Shown here: positions 45,401 to 55,442 of the stretch, piece by piece
How the letters are laid out: each line of letters starts with the position of its first letter
How positions within the stretch are numbered: position 1 is the stretch's first letter
Assembly (NCBI GenBank): GCA_963681505.1
Contig: OY811971.1
Location: 6,054,756 to 6,118,755 of the forward strand
DNA length: 64,000 nt
Reading direction: 5' to 3'
Source: Eunapius fragilis
Taxonomy: Eukaryota; Porifera; Demospongiae; Spongillida; Spongillidae
The notes under the pieces: model-generated
Seen by the model: only the letters and a program-made list of their open reading frames with translations
The model's database searches: none
What the model was told of the DNA's origin: nothing
Position numbers and translations under genes: made by a program

Positions 45401-47308
45401 TAAGTGAAACAGTTTTCCAAAGGTTTACTTCTAGTATGCGGCGAGGAGGCTTCTGAGACATCTCATTTTGTCAACATGGCTGACAAATTTTTTGATGCAT
45501 TGAATGTCCACAACTTTTCACATGGTATCAGAGGTTTGAAGTCTTTTCAACTTCCATATACTTCAAGTACAGATGTTCGTCTAAAGGTACATGTACATTT
45601 CTTTATACAAAACAATAATCATCACATATTATCTTCTCTATACCCTGTGCAGTGGTTGGAGACTGACTTTTTAGGGTACTTGAAGGACTGGGAGAATTCT
45701 GTGAAGCTAAGGAAAGGGTTTACAAAGGCTCAGAAGAACAACATGTTGATTAGTGCAGAAACATTATATGGTCTCCAAGTTACATGTAAGTATTTGCCCT
45801 CGTTACTTGTATACATTTTTTTTTTGCCACTATAGGCATGTCGTTTGTTGAGTTAGTGAGGTATCTTTTCACTGTTCCTGATGTGCAATGCTTTTTGAGT
45901 CAACGTTTGTGTCAAGACCCACTTGAACGTTTTTTTGGGGCACAGCGGCAACGAGGTGGTGTGCACGACAATCCGAATGTTGCTGAGTTTGCAAAGAATA
46001 CCCAAGCTATAAGAGTGGTTAATTCATTCTGCCAAGGAATAAAAAGAGGAAACTGTCGAGGTGGTGATACTGAACTTCCTATGGAGCAACCCATGCCTAA
46101 GCGTCATAAAAGAAAGCCATCTAGTGTAAATCAAGTGACAACGGTGGAATCGTCAGTAATGCACACATCAGGTACGTGTATCATACTACAATCATGCACA
46201 TGTATCTAAATGTGTACTCCTATGCATACATAATTATTAGATGGCATTCTGATGAAAGGCATCCAAGCGCTTCTAGCAGAAAATTCTTTCTATTTTACAA
46301 CAAGACCTGCACAGTTAGCTCTGAAGATAGCTACATCATTACTTCAATGGGCACCCAATCACTCATCAGACATTGCAGTATTTGAGAATAAACTGAAGGA
46401 ATTGTTGTCAAGTTGCCTAGCATCACATACTAGCGTGAAAGGGTTCAAACCTTCAATCTGGCAGAAGTACCATCAAATCCGGACCTCAGATTCTTACCAA
46501 AGTCTATGGTACACATTCATCAAGACCAGTGTAAGCATTGCTATTCCATCCCCAATATTTCTTCAGTATGTTGGGCATAATGCTTTCAAAGAGCTCATCA
46601 AAGAGCAATTTCCAGTCAGATCACCAGATGAGCTGAATATAGAGAAGAACCTAACCTACGAAGAACTGAATGGTATTCGGTATGCTGCTGGGTTTGTTCC
46701 CAGAGCTATTAAGAAAAAGCTACAGAAGAAAAAGAAGTCAGATAACCCACTTAACAAAGATTGTATCCTGTGCCTGGATGAACTTATATCTGGTGATGGA
46801 GATGCAGGGCTTTCATCCAGTGATTGGGTTAACAGCTTAAACCGTGGTGGGCTGGTATGTGTGAATGACATGACCTTCGAGCTGTTTTTAAGTATGGAGC
46901 TAGAGCTGCGTTCCCATCTTAAGATCAAACCAACACACTTGGGGGATGAAGTAGTAGTACAGATAACTGAAAGTGAGGATGTTCTCTTTTTATGGTCCAT
47001 AATCAGCGTTTCTTGGGACAGTGATTGCAGCACTGCACTGCTTAAGAAGATAGCTAAAATGTGGATCACAGTTCGTGGTTTTTCTTATGCCAGTGCGTGG
47101 GTAGAAAAGATGAAGGTTGCCCAGCAAAAAACCACACAGAAATCTAAAGGCTTGAGAAAAACGATTTAGTCCATATTATGTGTCTGTTGTAAAAAAATTC
47201 TAAGTGCTACACATGTATTCGTACCGCTTGTAAGGATTCGTTCGAGGATTGCGCGCGTTAATTAGTGTTGATTGGCCTCGTTTCCAATCCCTCTATATAT
47301 TATCTCTG
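42446..47308 (+). mobile_element. P-superfamily transposon, nearly intact, 4.86 kb
   Basis: The left end CAGAGATAATATATAAAGGG and the inverse of the right end (CAGAGATAATATATAGAGGG) match over about 29 bp through GATTGGAAAC. GTTGTGG lies directly outside both ends (42439-42445 and 47309-47315), a 7-bp duplication of the usual P-element size, although the host minisatellite itself repeats this motif. The element carries one ten-exon transposase gene. It is inserted in an 18-bp minisatellite whose two halves run in the same direction. Confidence 0.9.
43024..47169 (+). CDS. P-element-type transposase, ten exons, with two lesions
   Basis: Exons: 43024-43650, 43711-43906, 43972-44295, 44368-44851, 44907-45104, 45184-45336, 45397-45586, 45653-45785, 45836-46171, 46241-47169. 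Introns are about 50-80 nt; the one at 45337 has a GC donor. Landmarks of the family are LLLDEMHIRQDLVFD (first catalytic Asp), MDGASPNRK and SDPPHLVKTMRN (second Asp and the GTP-binding insertion), DPLERFFGAQRQRGGVHDNP (catalytic Glu) and YAAGFVPRAIKKKL. No THAP finger is recognised at the N-terminus; it starts MGGRKLKLRHIKNAEKRGS. Two defects are seen: TAA at 44450-44452 within RDYTH/TKASLGF, and one extra T near 45415 that shifts VLSETV out of frame with SKGLLLV. The transposase would cut and paste P-like elements in the nucleus. Confidence 0.85.
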
Positions 47309-47710
47309 GTTGTGGGGCCAGGTCTGATTGTGGAGCCAGAGCTGGTTGTGGAGCCAGAGTTGGTTGTGGAGCCAGGGCTGGTTGTGGAACCAGGGCTGGT
47401 TGTGCAGCCAGAGTTGGTTGTGGGGTTGTGCATTCACGAGCACAGTTATACATGGGCCCGGGGTTGGTGTGGGACCAGAGCTAGTTGTGAGGCATGGTTG
47501 TGGGCCAGAGCTGGTTGTGGGTCGTGTGTGCATGGGGTCAGGGCTGCATGGTTGTGCATAGGCCCAGGATTGATTCTGAGGGTAGGGCTGATTGTGGATG
47601 GGGACAGATCTGGTTGTGCATGGTGTCAGGGCTGGTTGTGCATGGGGTCAGGGTTGGGTTGTGGGGGTAGGGCTGATTATACATGGGGTTAGGGCCAGTA
47701 TGTGAGACCA
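47309..47710. repeat. 18-bp minisatellite, right array
   Basis: Same unit and orientation as 41790-42445 (GAGCCAGAGCTGGTTGTG), becoming more diverged toward 47700 with GCATGGGGTCAGGGCTG variants. It is the right half of the array split by the P element. Confidence 0.9.
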
Positions 47711-48247
47711 TGCATGGGGACATTAGAACCTTTCATTTTCTAAAATGCCAGTGTCTGTAGTATAAAACAGTCCGTGCACAACTATAACGTAGTACTATAC
47801 TGATTAACCGTTTTGACCTAGTTGCTAGGTCTCGTGCACGAACTGTTAACTTGAAAACGTATAACAGAGCCACTTAGAAAACAAAAAAAATATCAAGTTC
47901 ATTCCATGTACAATACAACGCTATGCGCCGTAGGAGCCAGAAAAATTTCTCAGTTTGTACAAAAGCCAATGAGTAACGACGTACCGCTAAAAGTGTATAT
48001 GTTTTAAGTCGCACAGTGTTCGATGGGCTTAAGCTACGATCATGGTACTTGTGATGTCGGATAGAGTACAAGTTTTATAACCATAAAACAGCGTCAAACA
48101 TGCTACCAAGTGTTGTGTTAAAAAAGAGTAGCGCACATTCCAACGTTGTTCGATTGCAATATTTCGTTGCTAAGCACACGCAGCCATTTCAATATATCTG
48201 GGCGTAGGTCTTTTTGACCCGCGTTTCAATGTATTGAAACAGTAGTG
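47711..48247. other. Intergenic, no gene recognised
   Basis: Mixed sequence with no supported frame or repeat. Confidence 0.4.
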
Positions 48248-48265
48248 AACCGTGTCCAACGAATT

Positions 48266-48448
48266 ACACAACCAATTCTTGAACCCCATAACGTGAGCGG
48301 TACCCAACTTTGGCGTAACGTTAGCGTATACGGGCCTGTAACAGTGCAAGAAAATGAATAATGTTATTCATTTAACAGGGCTACAACGGTCCCGTATACG
48401 CTGCCGTTACGCCAGTCACGTTACGGGCGGGTTAAGAATTGGTTGTGT
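48266..48448. mobile_element. MITE family M1, full copy
   Basis: The ends ACACAACCAATTCTTGAACC and the inverse GGTTAAGAATTGGTTGTGT flank arms with GTAACGTGAGC, GCGTATACGGGCCTGTAA and their inverses around a short loop near 48370. A second copy lies at 52775-52946. The 18 bp before both copies (AACCGTGTCCAACGAATT) are also shared, so the true left end may lie at 48248. Confidence 0.8.
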
Positions 48449-48551
48449 TTTACGTGAAAAAGGATTATTTTTTTACATGTACAAATGTACACAGTGTTAG
48501 ATACGAGTTAAATAATGAAGTTAAATGATATAGATCAACTAGTTGCTTTCT

Positions 48552-50057
48552 AGTCCAGAGTGAACCTTGATTCACTGTGCACTAGGTCTACAGGGAGAGG
48601 GACACTGCAGGGTACACGCCCCTTTCCAGAACGATCGAGCTCCTCTGATGCATAGGATGGATGAGTGGAGGAGAGAAAAGGACAAACGGCATCGCAACCA
48701 TCCAATGTTTTGGGTGTCTGATGAGTTCCATTTGGAAGCTAGCCGGTCTGCCAGGCGTTTATAGAAGGTGGTTGCAGTTGGACCCATTCCACCAGTAGTG
48801 GAGAGTACAATGGGGTTGAAAGAGGCATGCTCTATTTCCCTGATGCGTTGCTCATATGCTGTTTATTTTTCATTTTTATGTCTGCGGTAGCAAGCACTGG
48901 GTGTGGGTGCATGTGGTGTTAGATGGAGCAAGTGGATTTAGGACTCTGACGTCAAAAAACGTTTTTTCAAAGTGGCCACCCCAGAAACCATCAGCTGCAA
49001 TGTCTGATCTTGCTCCAATGTCAGTGATGGCAGAGGCGAGTTTGAAGGTTTCCCTAGTAACTGGTTGTAGGGTTGGTTCGATAGTTACATTGATTTGTGA
49101 CACACTTCAGACAGTAGATTTGCAGTGCATGAGGTTCCGAATCTCGTTGTGGCGTAGGGTAGGAAAACCTCCAAAAGGACATGAAAGTGCATGTTCTACA
49201 GTGAATGATTTTCCACAGATGCAATGTGAAGGTGTGTTAGGAGGGTCCCATCCATATCTAAGAGCAAGGGCATCACAAAAGGCACCTTTGTGCAAAGCAA
49301 AGCCATGTTCAGAGATAGGAAGAGTAGTAAGCCAGCTGGAAGCACCCTTCTCTTGATTGAGAACCATTGATCTCTGGGAAGACTCAGACAACTGTGGTAA
49401 TAGGCTTGCTGCTGTGTCTTGAGTTTGCTGTTGCCTCGATTGATGGATTTTTTTTTTTTGGCCTGGATTTGTGCCTCAATTACACTGAGTGGATAGTGTG
49501 TTTTCTTTTGCAGGATGAGGTTGTACAATGGCTTTGTGACTGTCATTGAAGCATCAAACTCAATGGCTGACAGATTGGTAGGGATGGTGAAGCCAAGACC
49601 ACCTAGTCTTGGAGGCAAGGACAAAAGGAGTCGCTCGCGGTCCGCCAGGAGGAGCTCTGCCAGTAAGGGATGGGATAAGGTTTGACCTTATTATGTCTTC
49701 CATGGGTGTAAAAAATTTGCTTATGTTTGGAACAGTCCTGGCAAGGTAAGTCCATTGGTGAACCACACTGTGAGTAAAGGCTGCAAAAATCGCATGTGAT
49801 TGAGTGATTGCAATTGAACATAAGGTCTGAAGTTGTAGGCACCGCTTTGCAACCTTCTTTTGAATAGATTGTGCTACATATTTTTCTGTTCCAAGTGGTG
49901 CTCCGAGATGTGGTTTGCCCTCACTTGTTATGCTCACATTTGTGCCTAGAAAGGCTGAGGTAGCGGAGGCAAGGTGTGTATCTTTATCTATTGTGTACAC
50001 ACGTACACATGCGTGCATGTAGGAGGGGTTTGTTACGTAATGTTGCATGGCAGGCAA
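48552..50057 (-). mobile_element. 5'-truncated LINE with C-terminal zinc knuckle and endonuclease-like region
   Basis: Minus-strand pieces in order: KPHLGAPLGTEKYVAQSIQ and TYLARTVPNISKFFTPMEDI (reverse transcriptase thumb region), SLPPRLGGLGF, EHGFALHKGAFCDALALRYG, HCICGKSFTVEHALSCPFGG (a C-x-C-x6-H-x4-C knuckle), GARSDIAADGFWGG and FFDVRVLNPLAPSN (a PD-(D/E)XK-like arrangement), then GWLRCRLSFSLLHSS and a terminal VDLVHSESRF. A C-terminal restriction-like endonuclease points to the R2/NeSL/Utopia side of the non-LTR tree, but the clade is not certain. The catalytic palm of the reverse transcriptase is absent and frames change several times, so the copy is dead. Confidence 0.7.
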
Positions 50058-50134
50058 TGTTTAACTACGGATCACGAGGCCTTATACTTATGAATGTTGT
50101 TAGGTATCGTTACAATGGGCTGCATGTAGACATT

Positions 50135-50306
50135 CACAGGGAAAAAAATCGTGTTCCGGACCTTGGGTTTTAACCTAATCGACCTTGGGATCTGTTCATC
50201 AAACGTATTCAAAGTGCCTAAGACAACAGTGAATACATTTGATGGAACAGATCCCAAGGTCGATAGGTTAAAACCCAAGGTCCGGAACACGATTTTTTTC
50301 CCCGTG
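50135..50306. mobile_element. Palindromic MITE, 172 bp
   Basis: CACAGGGAAAAAAATCGTGT on the left pairs with its near-inverse ACACGATTTTTTTCCCCGTG on the right; the arms extend about 65 bp through CGGACCTTGGGTTTTAACC. ATT flanks both ends, a possible 3-bp duplication. Adjacent to the upstream end of the LINE. Confidence 0.8.
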
Positions 50307-50722
50307 ATTGCTAACAGGCACCACCACATATGATAAATACAGAGCAGTGGATAGAGAGGAGAGGGAAGGGGAGGGGGTGTGAAGAGCTGGTTAACAACTA
50401 CATGATGCACACCACATCATATGATAAAGGAGTAAGGATCAGCTGGCTTCTTACTGCATATGTGGTCACAGCTATGGTCACCAATAGATACATGTATTGT
50501 GGCTTGCTAAACTGAAGGAGTATTCATATATATAGTAGCTCCTATACCACCCTATATCAAGCACCCTTGCAGTTCAGTTTGCACCACCACACCTGCATGT
50601 TCACACGACTGCAACACCCAGGGGCACATACATTGGATGGTGCATGATCGCCTTATGCAATTAGGTTGTCTGCTATAGACTCGGATGTTATTGTAAAATG
50701 AACATATGGACTGATCTAGTAT
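50307..50722. other. Intergenic, no gene recognised
   Basis: Short mixed sequence between two MITEs. Nothing supported. Confidence 0.4.
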
Positions 50723-51015
50723 ACAAGTAAATAAAAAACATTCTCTATGAGAAAGTTGGTGGCATATAGGATTTGAAGGCAATGGTGGTGTAAAAAGGAA
50801 GGAAACAAGGGTCTAATAATAAGGGAAAATGGAATAGTCCTATATTTAGCACACGAACAACATACTATATCCTACATATAGAAATGTGCTAAATATAGGA
50901 CTATTCCATTTTCCCTTATTATTAGACCCTTGTTTCCTTCCTTTTTACACCACCATTGCCTTCAAATCCTATATGCCACCAACTTTCTCATAGAGAATGT
51001 TTTTTATTTACTTGT
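50723..51015. mobile_element. FB1 foldback MITE, second full copy
   Basis: ACAAGTAAATAAAAAACATT at the left is the inverse of the right end; the arms are nearly perfect over about 130 bp, through GTGGTGTAAAAAGGAAGG and AAGGGAAAATGGAATAGTCC, to a loop near 50870. It has the same design as 3930-4216 but a different inner arm sequence next to the loop. Confidence 0.85.
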
Positions 51016-51912
51016 TTCATTGATTTTTATTCATACCCGATTATGAGTCGTATAGCATGTTAAGTAATCCATCGTGATATGAGAGGGAGGTTGTAAAGGT
51101 ACGACATACCTTTGAGTGACCTTAACTATTTTCGCCGAGCGAGATGCACGTTCAGGACTATGGCAATATCGCTGTCTTTTTTCAGGATCTGTACCTTGCA
51201 CGTGAAGGCATTTTGAAAAAAAAAAAAGAGCGTCAAACTTACAACGATCGAATAACAAGAATGATTATAGTACGCACGTGCACGTTATTATAACCGCCAC
51301 TGTTAATTACCACTACGTGTAGTGCCCAGACCATACACATTTGATTACATGATGTATACTGCTAGTACTTCGTATAAAGAGCGAAGTAGGACCTATTCGA
51401 GTCTTGTCAGTGCAGTAAGCTTAACTATACGTGATTTGCTAACACAACCACCGATGTATGTCATGTAGCCTCGAGACGTTTTGACCACAGAAGCGAGAAT
51501 GCCAACGAATTCTGAAGCCATTGGTGTAATTTTCATTTCTTAAAAGTGTTCCTATCCCGAGTTATGCGTGGTCAAGAACAAGAACAAGAACAAGAAGAAG
51601 AAGAACGAGAAATACGTGGGACTGGGTACGAGTTTCGAAAATTGTTTTGTTCTCTACAACCACGCGGTTTTGTGACATCAAACAAACACGAAACTGCTTG
51701 TTGTTGCCTTCTTGTACGACGACGATAACAAGGTAAGACATCCGCTCGTCTGGAGTCGTGTTAGAAGCGGGTCGCGTTTTTTTAATGACTTCATAATCGG
51801 GGTCAAATCCTATATGAGAGTTACTAACGTAACTCTCGATAATGGAGCATGTTCAAATAACACGTAATAATTTCTGACACCTTCGATCATGTTCAACAAA
51901 GTTTATTAGAAA
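51016..51912. other. Upstream region of the reductase gene
   Basis: No gene recognised. A GAACAA/GAAGAA repeat lies at 51568-51610 within a 60-codon frame of low complexity. ATGGTGAGTC at the reductase start could also read as a splice donor, but the long intact frame argues against it. Confidence 0.35.
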
Positions 51913-52566
51913 ATGGTGAGTCAGTCAGCTGTCAGGTTGCTAAAGGTTGTCGTGTTCGGCGCCACAGGCAAGACCGGATTGGAAGTGTGCAGACAGGCGG
52001 CCGAAGCGAGACACGCCGTCACGGCCTACGTCAGGAACCCCGACAAGCTGACCGTCAGCCACGCGAACATCTCGTGCGTGAAGGGGACCCTCGACGACCC
52101 CGCTGCCGTGGAGGCGGCCGTGAGGGACAAGGACGCGGTTCTGGTGGCCCTGGGGACACACTCCATGCTCACCCGCGACACGGTGTGCTCCGTTGGTACC
52201 CGGGCAATCCTCGTAGCCATGAAAAACACGGGCGTCCGTCGCCTGGTGATGTGCTCCTCGTACGCTGTCGGCGCCGAAAACCGCCACCTTGTGTCGTGGA
52301 TCACGAGGATCATCATCTATCACGCGCTAGCCGACAAGGACGAACAGGAGGCGGACGTGCAAAGGAGCGACACCGACTGGGTCATCGTCCGCCCCGTAGG
52401 TCTAGTAGACAAGCCAGCTCGCGGCAACGTCCACGTGGAGCCGTCCGGGTCGCTACCCGTTCCGTCCTTGCGGATCTCGCGGGCCGACGTGGCCGCTTTC
52501 ATGATAGGGCAGCTGGAGGACCGGACATACGTGGGAAAGACTCCTTCTCTCTGCTGGCCGGCTTGA
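51913..52566 (+). CDS. NAD(P)-binding reductase of the BLVRB/NmrA-like type
   Basis: A single exon of 217 codons. Residues 10-22 carry the Rossmann dinucleotide motif VVFGATGKTGLEV (GxxGxxG). Then come YVRNPDKL (an Arg that would select NADP over NAD), VLVALGTHS, VMCSSYAVG and a C-terminal DTDWVIVRPVGLVD, the sequence of landmarks seen in biliverdin reductase B/flavin reductase and related atypical short-chain reductases. It would reduce flavins or related tetrapyrroles with NADPH in the cytosol. The coding region is strikingly GC-rich (codons end mostly in C or G) and intronless, unlike its AT-rich surroundings. A broken partial copy lies at 40503-40990. Human BLVRB is about 206 residues, so the length fits. 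Confidence 0.8.
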   Translation: MVSQSAVRLLKVVVFGATGKTGLEVCRQAAEARHAVTAYVRNPDKLTVSHANISCVKGTLDDPAAVEAAVRDKDAVLVALGTHSMLTRDTVCSVGTRAILVAMKNTGVRRLVMCSSYAVGAENRHLVSWITRIIIYHALADKDEQEADVQRSDTDWVIVRPVGLVDKPARGNVHVEPSGSLPVPSLRISRADVAAFMIGQLEDRTYVGKTPSLCWPA

Positions 52567-52774
52567 GTCATCGCCGAGCACGTCCGCATATTAATACTGT
52601 TATACGTTATATTACTGACTGATGGATGCTTTTAATTTTAATTTCAACGCGTAAGTTCACACGAGCTATAGTTTGTATATATGCAGAGAGAAATCTCTGG
52701 TTTGTGCGCGTATAAGGGAATACATTTTCACAACACTTGTAATAGTCGCCGCATGCAACCGTGTCCAACGAATT

Positions 52775-52946
52775 ACACAACCAATTCTTGAATCCCTGTA
52801 ACGTGAGCGGTACCCAACTTTGGTGTAACTTTAGCGTAAACGGGCCTGTAACAGTGCAAGTAAATGATGTTATTCTTTTAACAGGGCTATTACGGTCCCG
52901 TTTACGCTGCCGTTACGCCAGTCACGTTACGGGCGGGATAAGAATT
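52775..52946. mobile_element. MITE family M1, second copy, right end cut
   Basis: Matches 48266-48448 over its length (ACACAACCAATTCTTGAAT ... GGGCGGGATAAGAATT). The terminal GGTTGTGT is replaced by the start of the M2 MITE, so M2 landed in or next to this end. Confidence 0.8.
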
Positions 52947-52947
52947 A

Positions 52948-53060
52948 ATGGGATGTGATTAGTGCCAAAAGTCGGTCACGCGCAGCGCATCGATCGATGA
53001 CGCAGCGCAGCGATCTCGTGCCCAGAAATCATATGTGTATCGAATATGTTATATCGATAT
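52948..53060. mobile_element. MITE family M2, left half
   Basis: TGGGATGTGATTAGTGCC through CAGCGCAGCGATCTCGTGCC matches the left arm of the complete M2 copy at 53134-53336. The copy stops where the MULE-like element begins, at TATCGATAT. Confidence 0.75.
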
Positions 53061-53133
53061 TAGTCTCGAACCCAGACCCACATCGCAGCTGCGGATGGAA
53101 TACATCACCGCCTACGCGAGTAGTGGGTCTGTA

Positions 53134-53336
53134 TGGGATGTGATTAGTGCCAAAAGTCGATTACTCGCAGCGCAACGACAGATGACGCAGCGCAGCGACC
53201 TCGTGCCCAAAATCATATGTGTATCGAATATGTAATATCGATTCGATACACATATGATTTTGGGCACGAGGTCGCTGCGCTGCGTCATCTGTCGTTGCGC
53301 TGCGAGTAATCGACTTTTGGCACTAATCACATCCCA
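53134..53336. mobile_element. MITE family M2, complete copy in a MULE-like TIR
   Basis: A 203-bp near-perfect palindrome starting TGGGATGTGATTAGTGCC and ending with the inverse, with a loop near 53235. TA at 53132-53133 and 53337-53338 is the target duplication, as in Tc1/mariner-type MITEs. It splits the left TIR of the host element, which continues on the other side. Confidence 0.9.
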
Positions 53337-53599
53337 TATCCTCCTGTACAAATTTCTGTCCAGCGCTTACATAATACTTACATTCAACGTCATGTATGAA
53401 TAATATTATCTTCCGTAAGAATGCAATTAGTGTGTGAATGCTTTAATTAGCAAGCTATTACATTTCTGGATCTCTCCCTTCTTCGTACAATATCTTCCCC
53501 TATTAAGAGCGATTATCAGTGCACTTAGCATTGGTATCACCCGATCCTAAGCGCCAGCTTTTTGAATTATCTCTCATAAGCGAAGTTAAAGTAAATGTA

Positions 53600-54300
53600 A
53601 GCTATGCTGCATCACAAGTGCTGGGTCACAGGCTGCGGTGGGGAGCACCCCGCCAAGGCCTGCCCCCTTGCCTGGGACTACGTGAGCTCCAGCAACTGAA
53701 AGATCATCCTGACAAGGCCTGCGTTTCCTGACGGTGTGTCCATGGACCTTACTTTCCTTTCACTGCACACACCCTACAACGGACCTCACTTTCCTTTCAC
53801 TGCACGCAACCTAATTTCCCTGTCCATTACTCCACAATTGACAATGTGGTGGGGCTCCTTAGCAGATTTGAAAAAGGAGCCATGATGGCCAAGGTAGACC
53901 TAAAATCTGCATTCAGAATGGTTCCAATCCAGGCCTCTGAATGGAGTTCAGAATGGTGATTTTGAGGAGGCTCCACCACCATATCCATCTTAATTCTGAA
54001 GCCAGAGCTGACATACGATGGTGGAACAGCTTCCTACCATCTTGGAATGACATTTCTATATTCATCTCCCCAGATTGGATAAATGCAGAGTCCAATCCCG
54101 TTGTACACGGATGCCTCTAGCACCTGTGGTTATGGGCCTGGTTCAGAGGCAACTGCCCACACCAGTGCCTCAAGAGCTGGCAGAGCTCTAGAAGGTTGCC
54201 TGAGACACCTCCTCCACAGAGCTGTGGCCCCTTCAATGTCGACCCCTACAGGGCAGGGATCAGGAAGTACTACGCCTTCTGTCACAAATATAACCTGACC
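53600..54300 (+). mobile_element. DIRS-like retroelement fossil, RT and RNase H parts
   Basis: Short stretches match the reverse transcriptase (a KxDLKSAFR block) and RNase H regions of DIRS/Ngaro-type tyrosine-recombinase retroelements. No recombinase or terminal repeats were found. The copy is a badly eroded internal fragment with several breaks and probably older than the MULE-like element that now contains it, or carried by it. Confidence 0.6.
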
Positions 54301-54740
54301 ACTCTGCCAAGGAATCAGGAGTGAGGAAGGATCGTCTATGGGAGAGGTAAGTTTATCAAAGTGGGCATGCTTACCCCTCTTGACTTCGTGCCTCGAGGGG
54401 TAGGGACATGGTAGTGAAGGCAGAAGGGGGCGTTGAGGAAGCTGCTCTCCCGCGACCTAGGGTGGTGGGTCCTCTCGCGCCGCTTGAACTTCTTCTTTTG
54501 GAGTCGCTGGACTCAGACGACAAGCTGCTTGAGCTGCTCTCCGAAGATGAGGATCGGCTGTGACATCGTTTCTCGCTCTTTGCCTTTTTAGCGCGATTGT
54601 GAGTGCCTTGCTTCGTACCTCTAGAACCGTCAAATAAATACCCATAGCAGATCAGAACGCCGTAACCTGTTGGTAAGCTTACGAACGTGTCCCGACACGG
54701 ACCACGTCTTCGATGACTCGGAACTGTTCATCCTTAACTT

Positions 54741-55014
54741 TGGCATACCCCATTATTACAGGGGCGGATACAGGGTTTTCCAAAAGGGGGGGTTGAGACC
54801 CGCGATACGAAATGCGGGGGGGGGGGGGGGTGCTGTCCGCTTTAGACCCAACACGAAAAGCGGATGGGGGGGGGGGGGGGGGGGCTGCCTGCTTCAATAC
54901 AAAAAGCGGGGAAGGGGGAGGGGCTGTTTAGCAGAAGAGGGGGCGTTACCATATATGAAAGGGGGGGTTGCAACCCCCCAAACCCCCCCCCCCCTGGATC
55001 CGCTTCTGGCATAC
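54741..55014. mobile_element. hAT-type MITE with CAGGGGCGGAT end
   Basis: CAGGGGCGGATACAGG at 54759 and CCTGGATCCGCTTCTG at the right are the widespread animal hAT-MITE ends. TGGCATAC at 54741-54748 and 55007-55014 is a likely 8-bp duplication, though ten extra bases precede CAGGGG on the left. The interior consists of G runs and repeated AAAGCGG motifs. Confidence 0.65.
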
Positions 55015-55442
55015 GTTCATCCGCCGACTGAATCGCACGTATTACCTGTACATCATCCATCTCTAGCCTTACCGCCATAACCGATAACTTCGATTGATAA
55101 CAAGAATATGCAATTAGCGCATACCTCAAATCTGATTGGTCGCTAGAACATTCCGGCGCAACTGGACAGAAATTTGTACAGGAGGACACCAGACCCACTA
55201 CTCGCGTAGGCGGTGATGTATTCCATCCGCAACTGCGATGTGGGTCTGGGTACGAGACTATATCGATATGATGAGAGAAACATTATTTGATGGTGGTCGG
55301 ACTGGCTGACATGGCCGTATGCAGAAGAAAAAAAAGGATTAAAGAATATATACAGCCCTACAACTATGAACGAGGTGTCGCTACCAGTAACTGCATCGTT
55401 AGCCTTAACTAGCCACTCCCGCTACCGATCATAACAAAGAGA

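Larger units (their letters stand above)
53061..55260. mobile_element. Second MULE-like element, 2.2 kb
   Basis: TAGTCTCGAACCCAGACCCA at the left and its inverse at 55241-55260 begin TIRs of at least 70 bp; after the M2 insertion the left TIR resumes with TCCTCCTGTACAAATTTCTG, whose inverse lies at 55166-55187. TATCGATAT flanks both sides (53052-53060 and 55261-55269), a perfect 9-bp duplication. The ends are the same family as 22079-30008. The interior holds an M2 MITE, a DIRS-like fossil and a hAT-type MITE, and no transposase. Confidence 0.9.
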
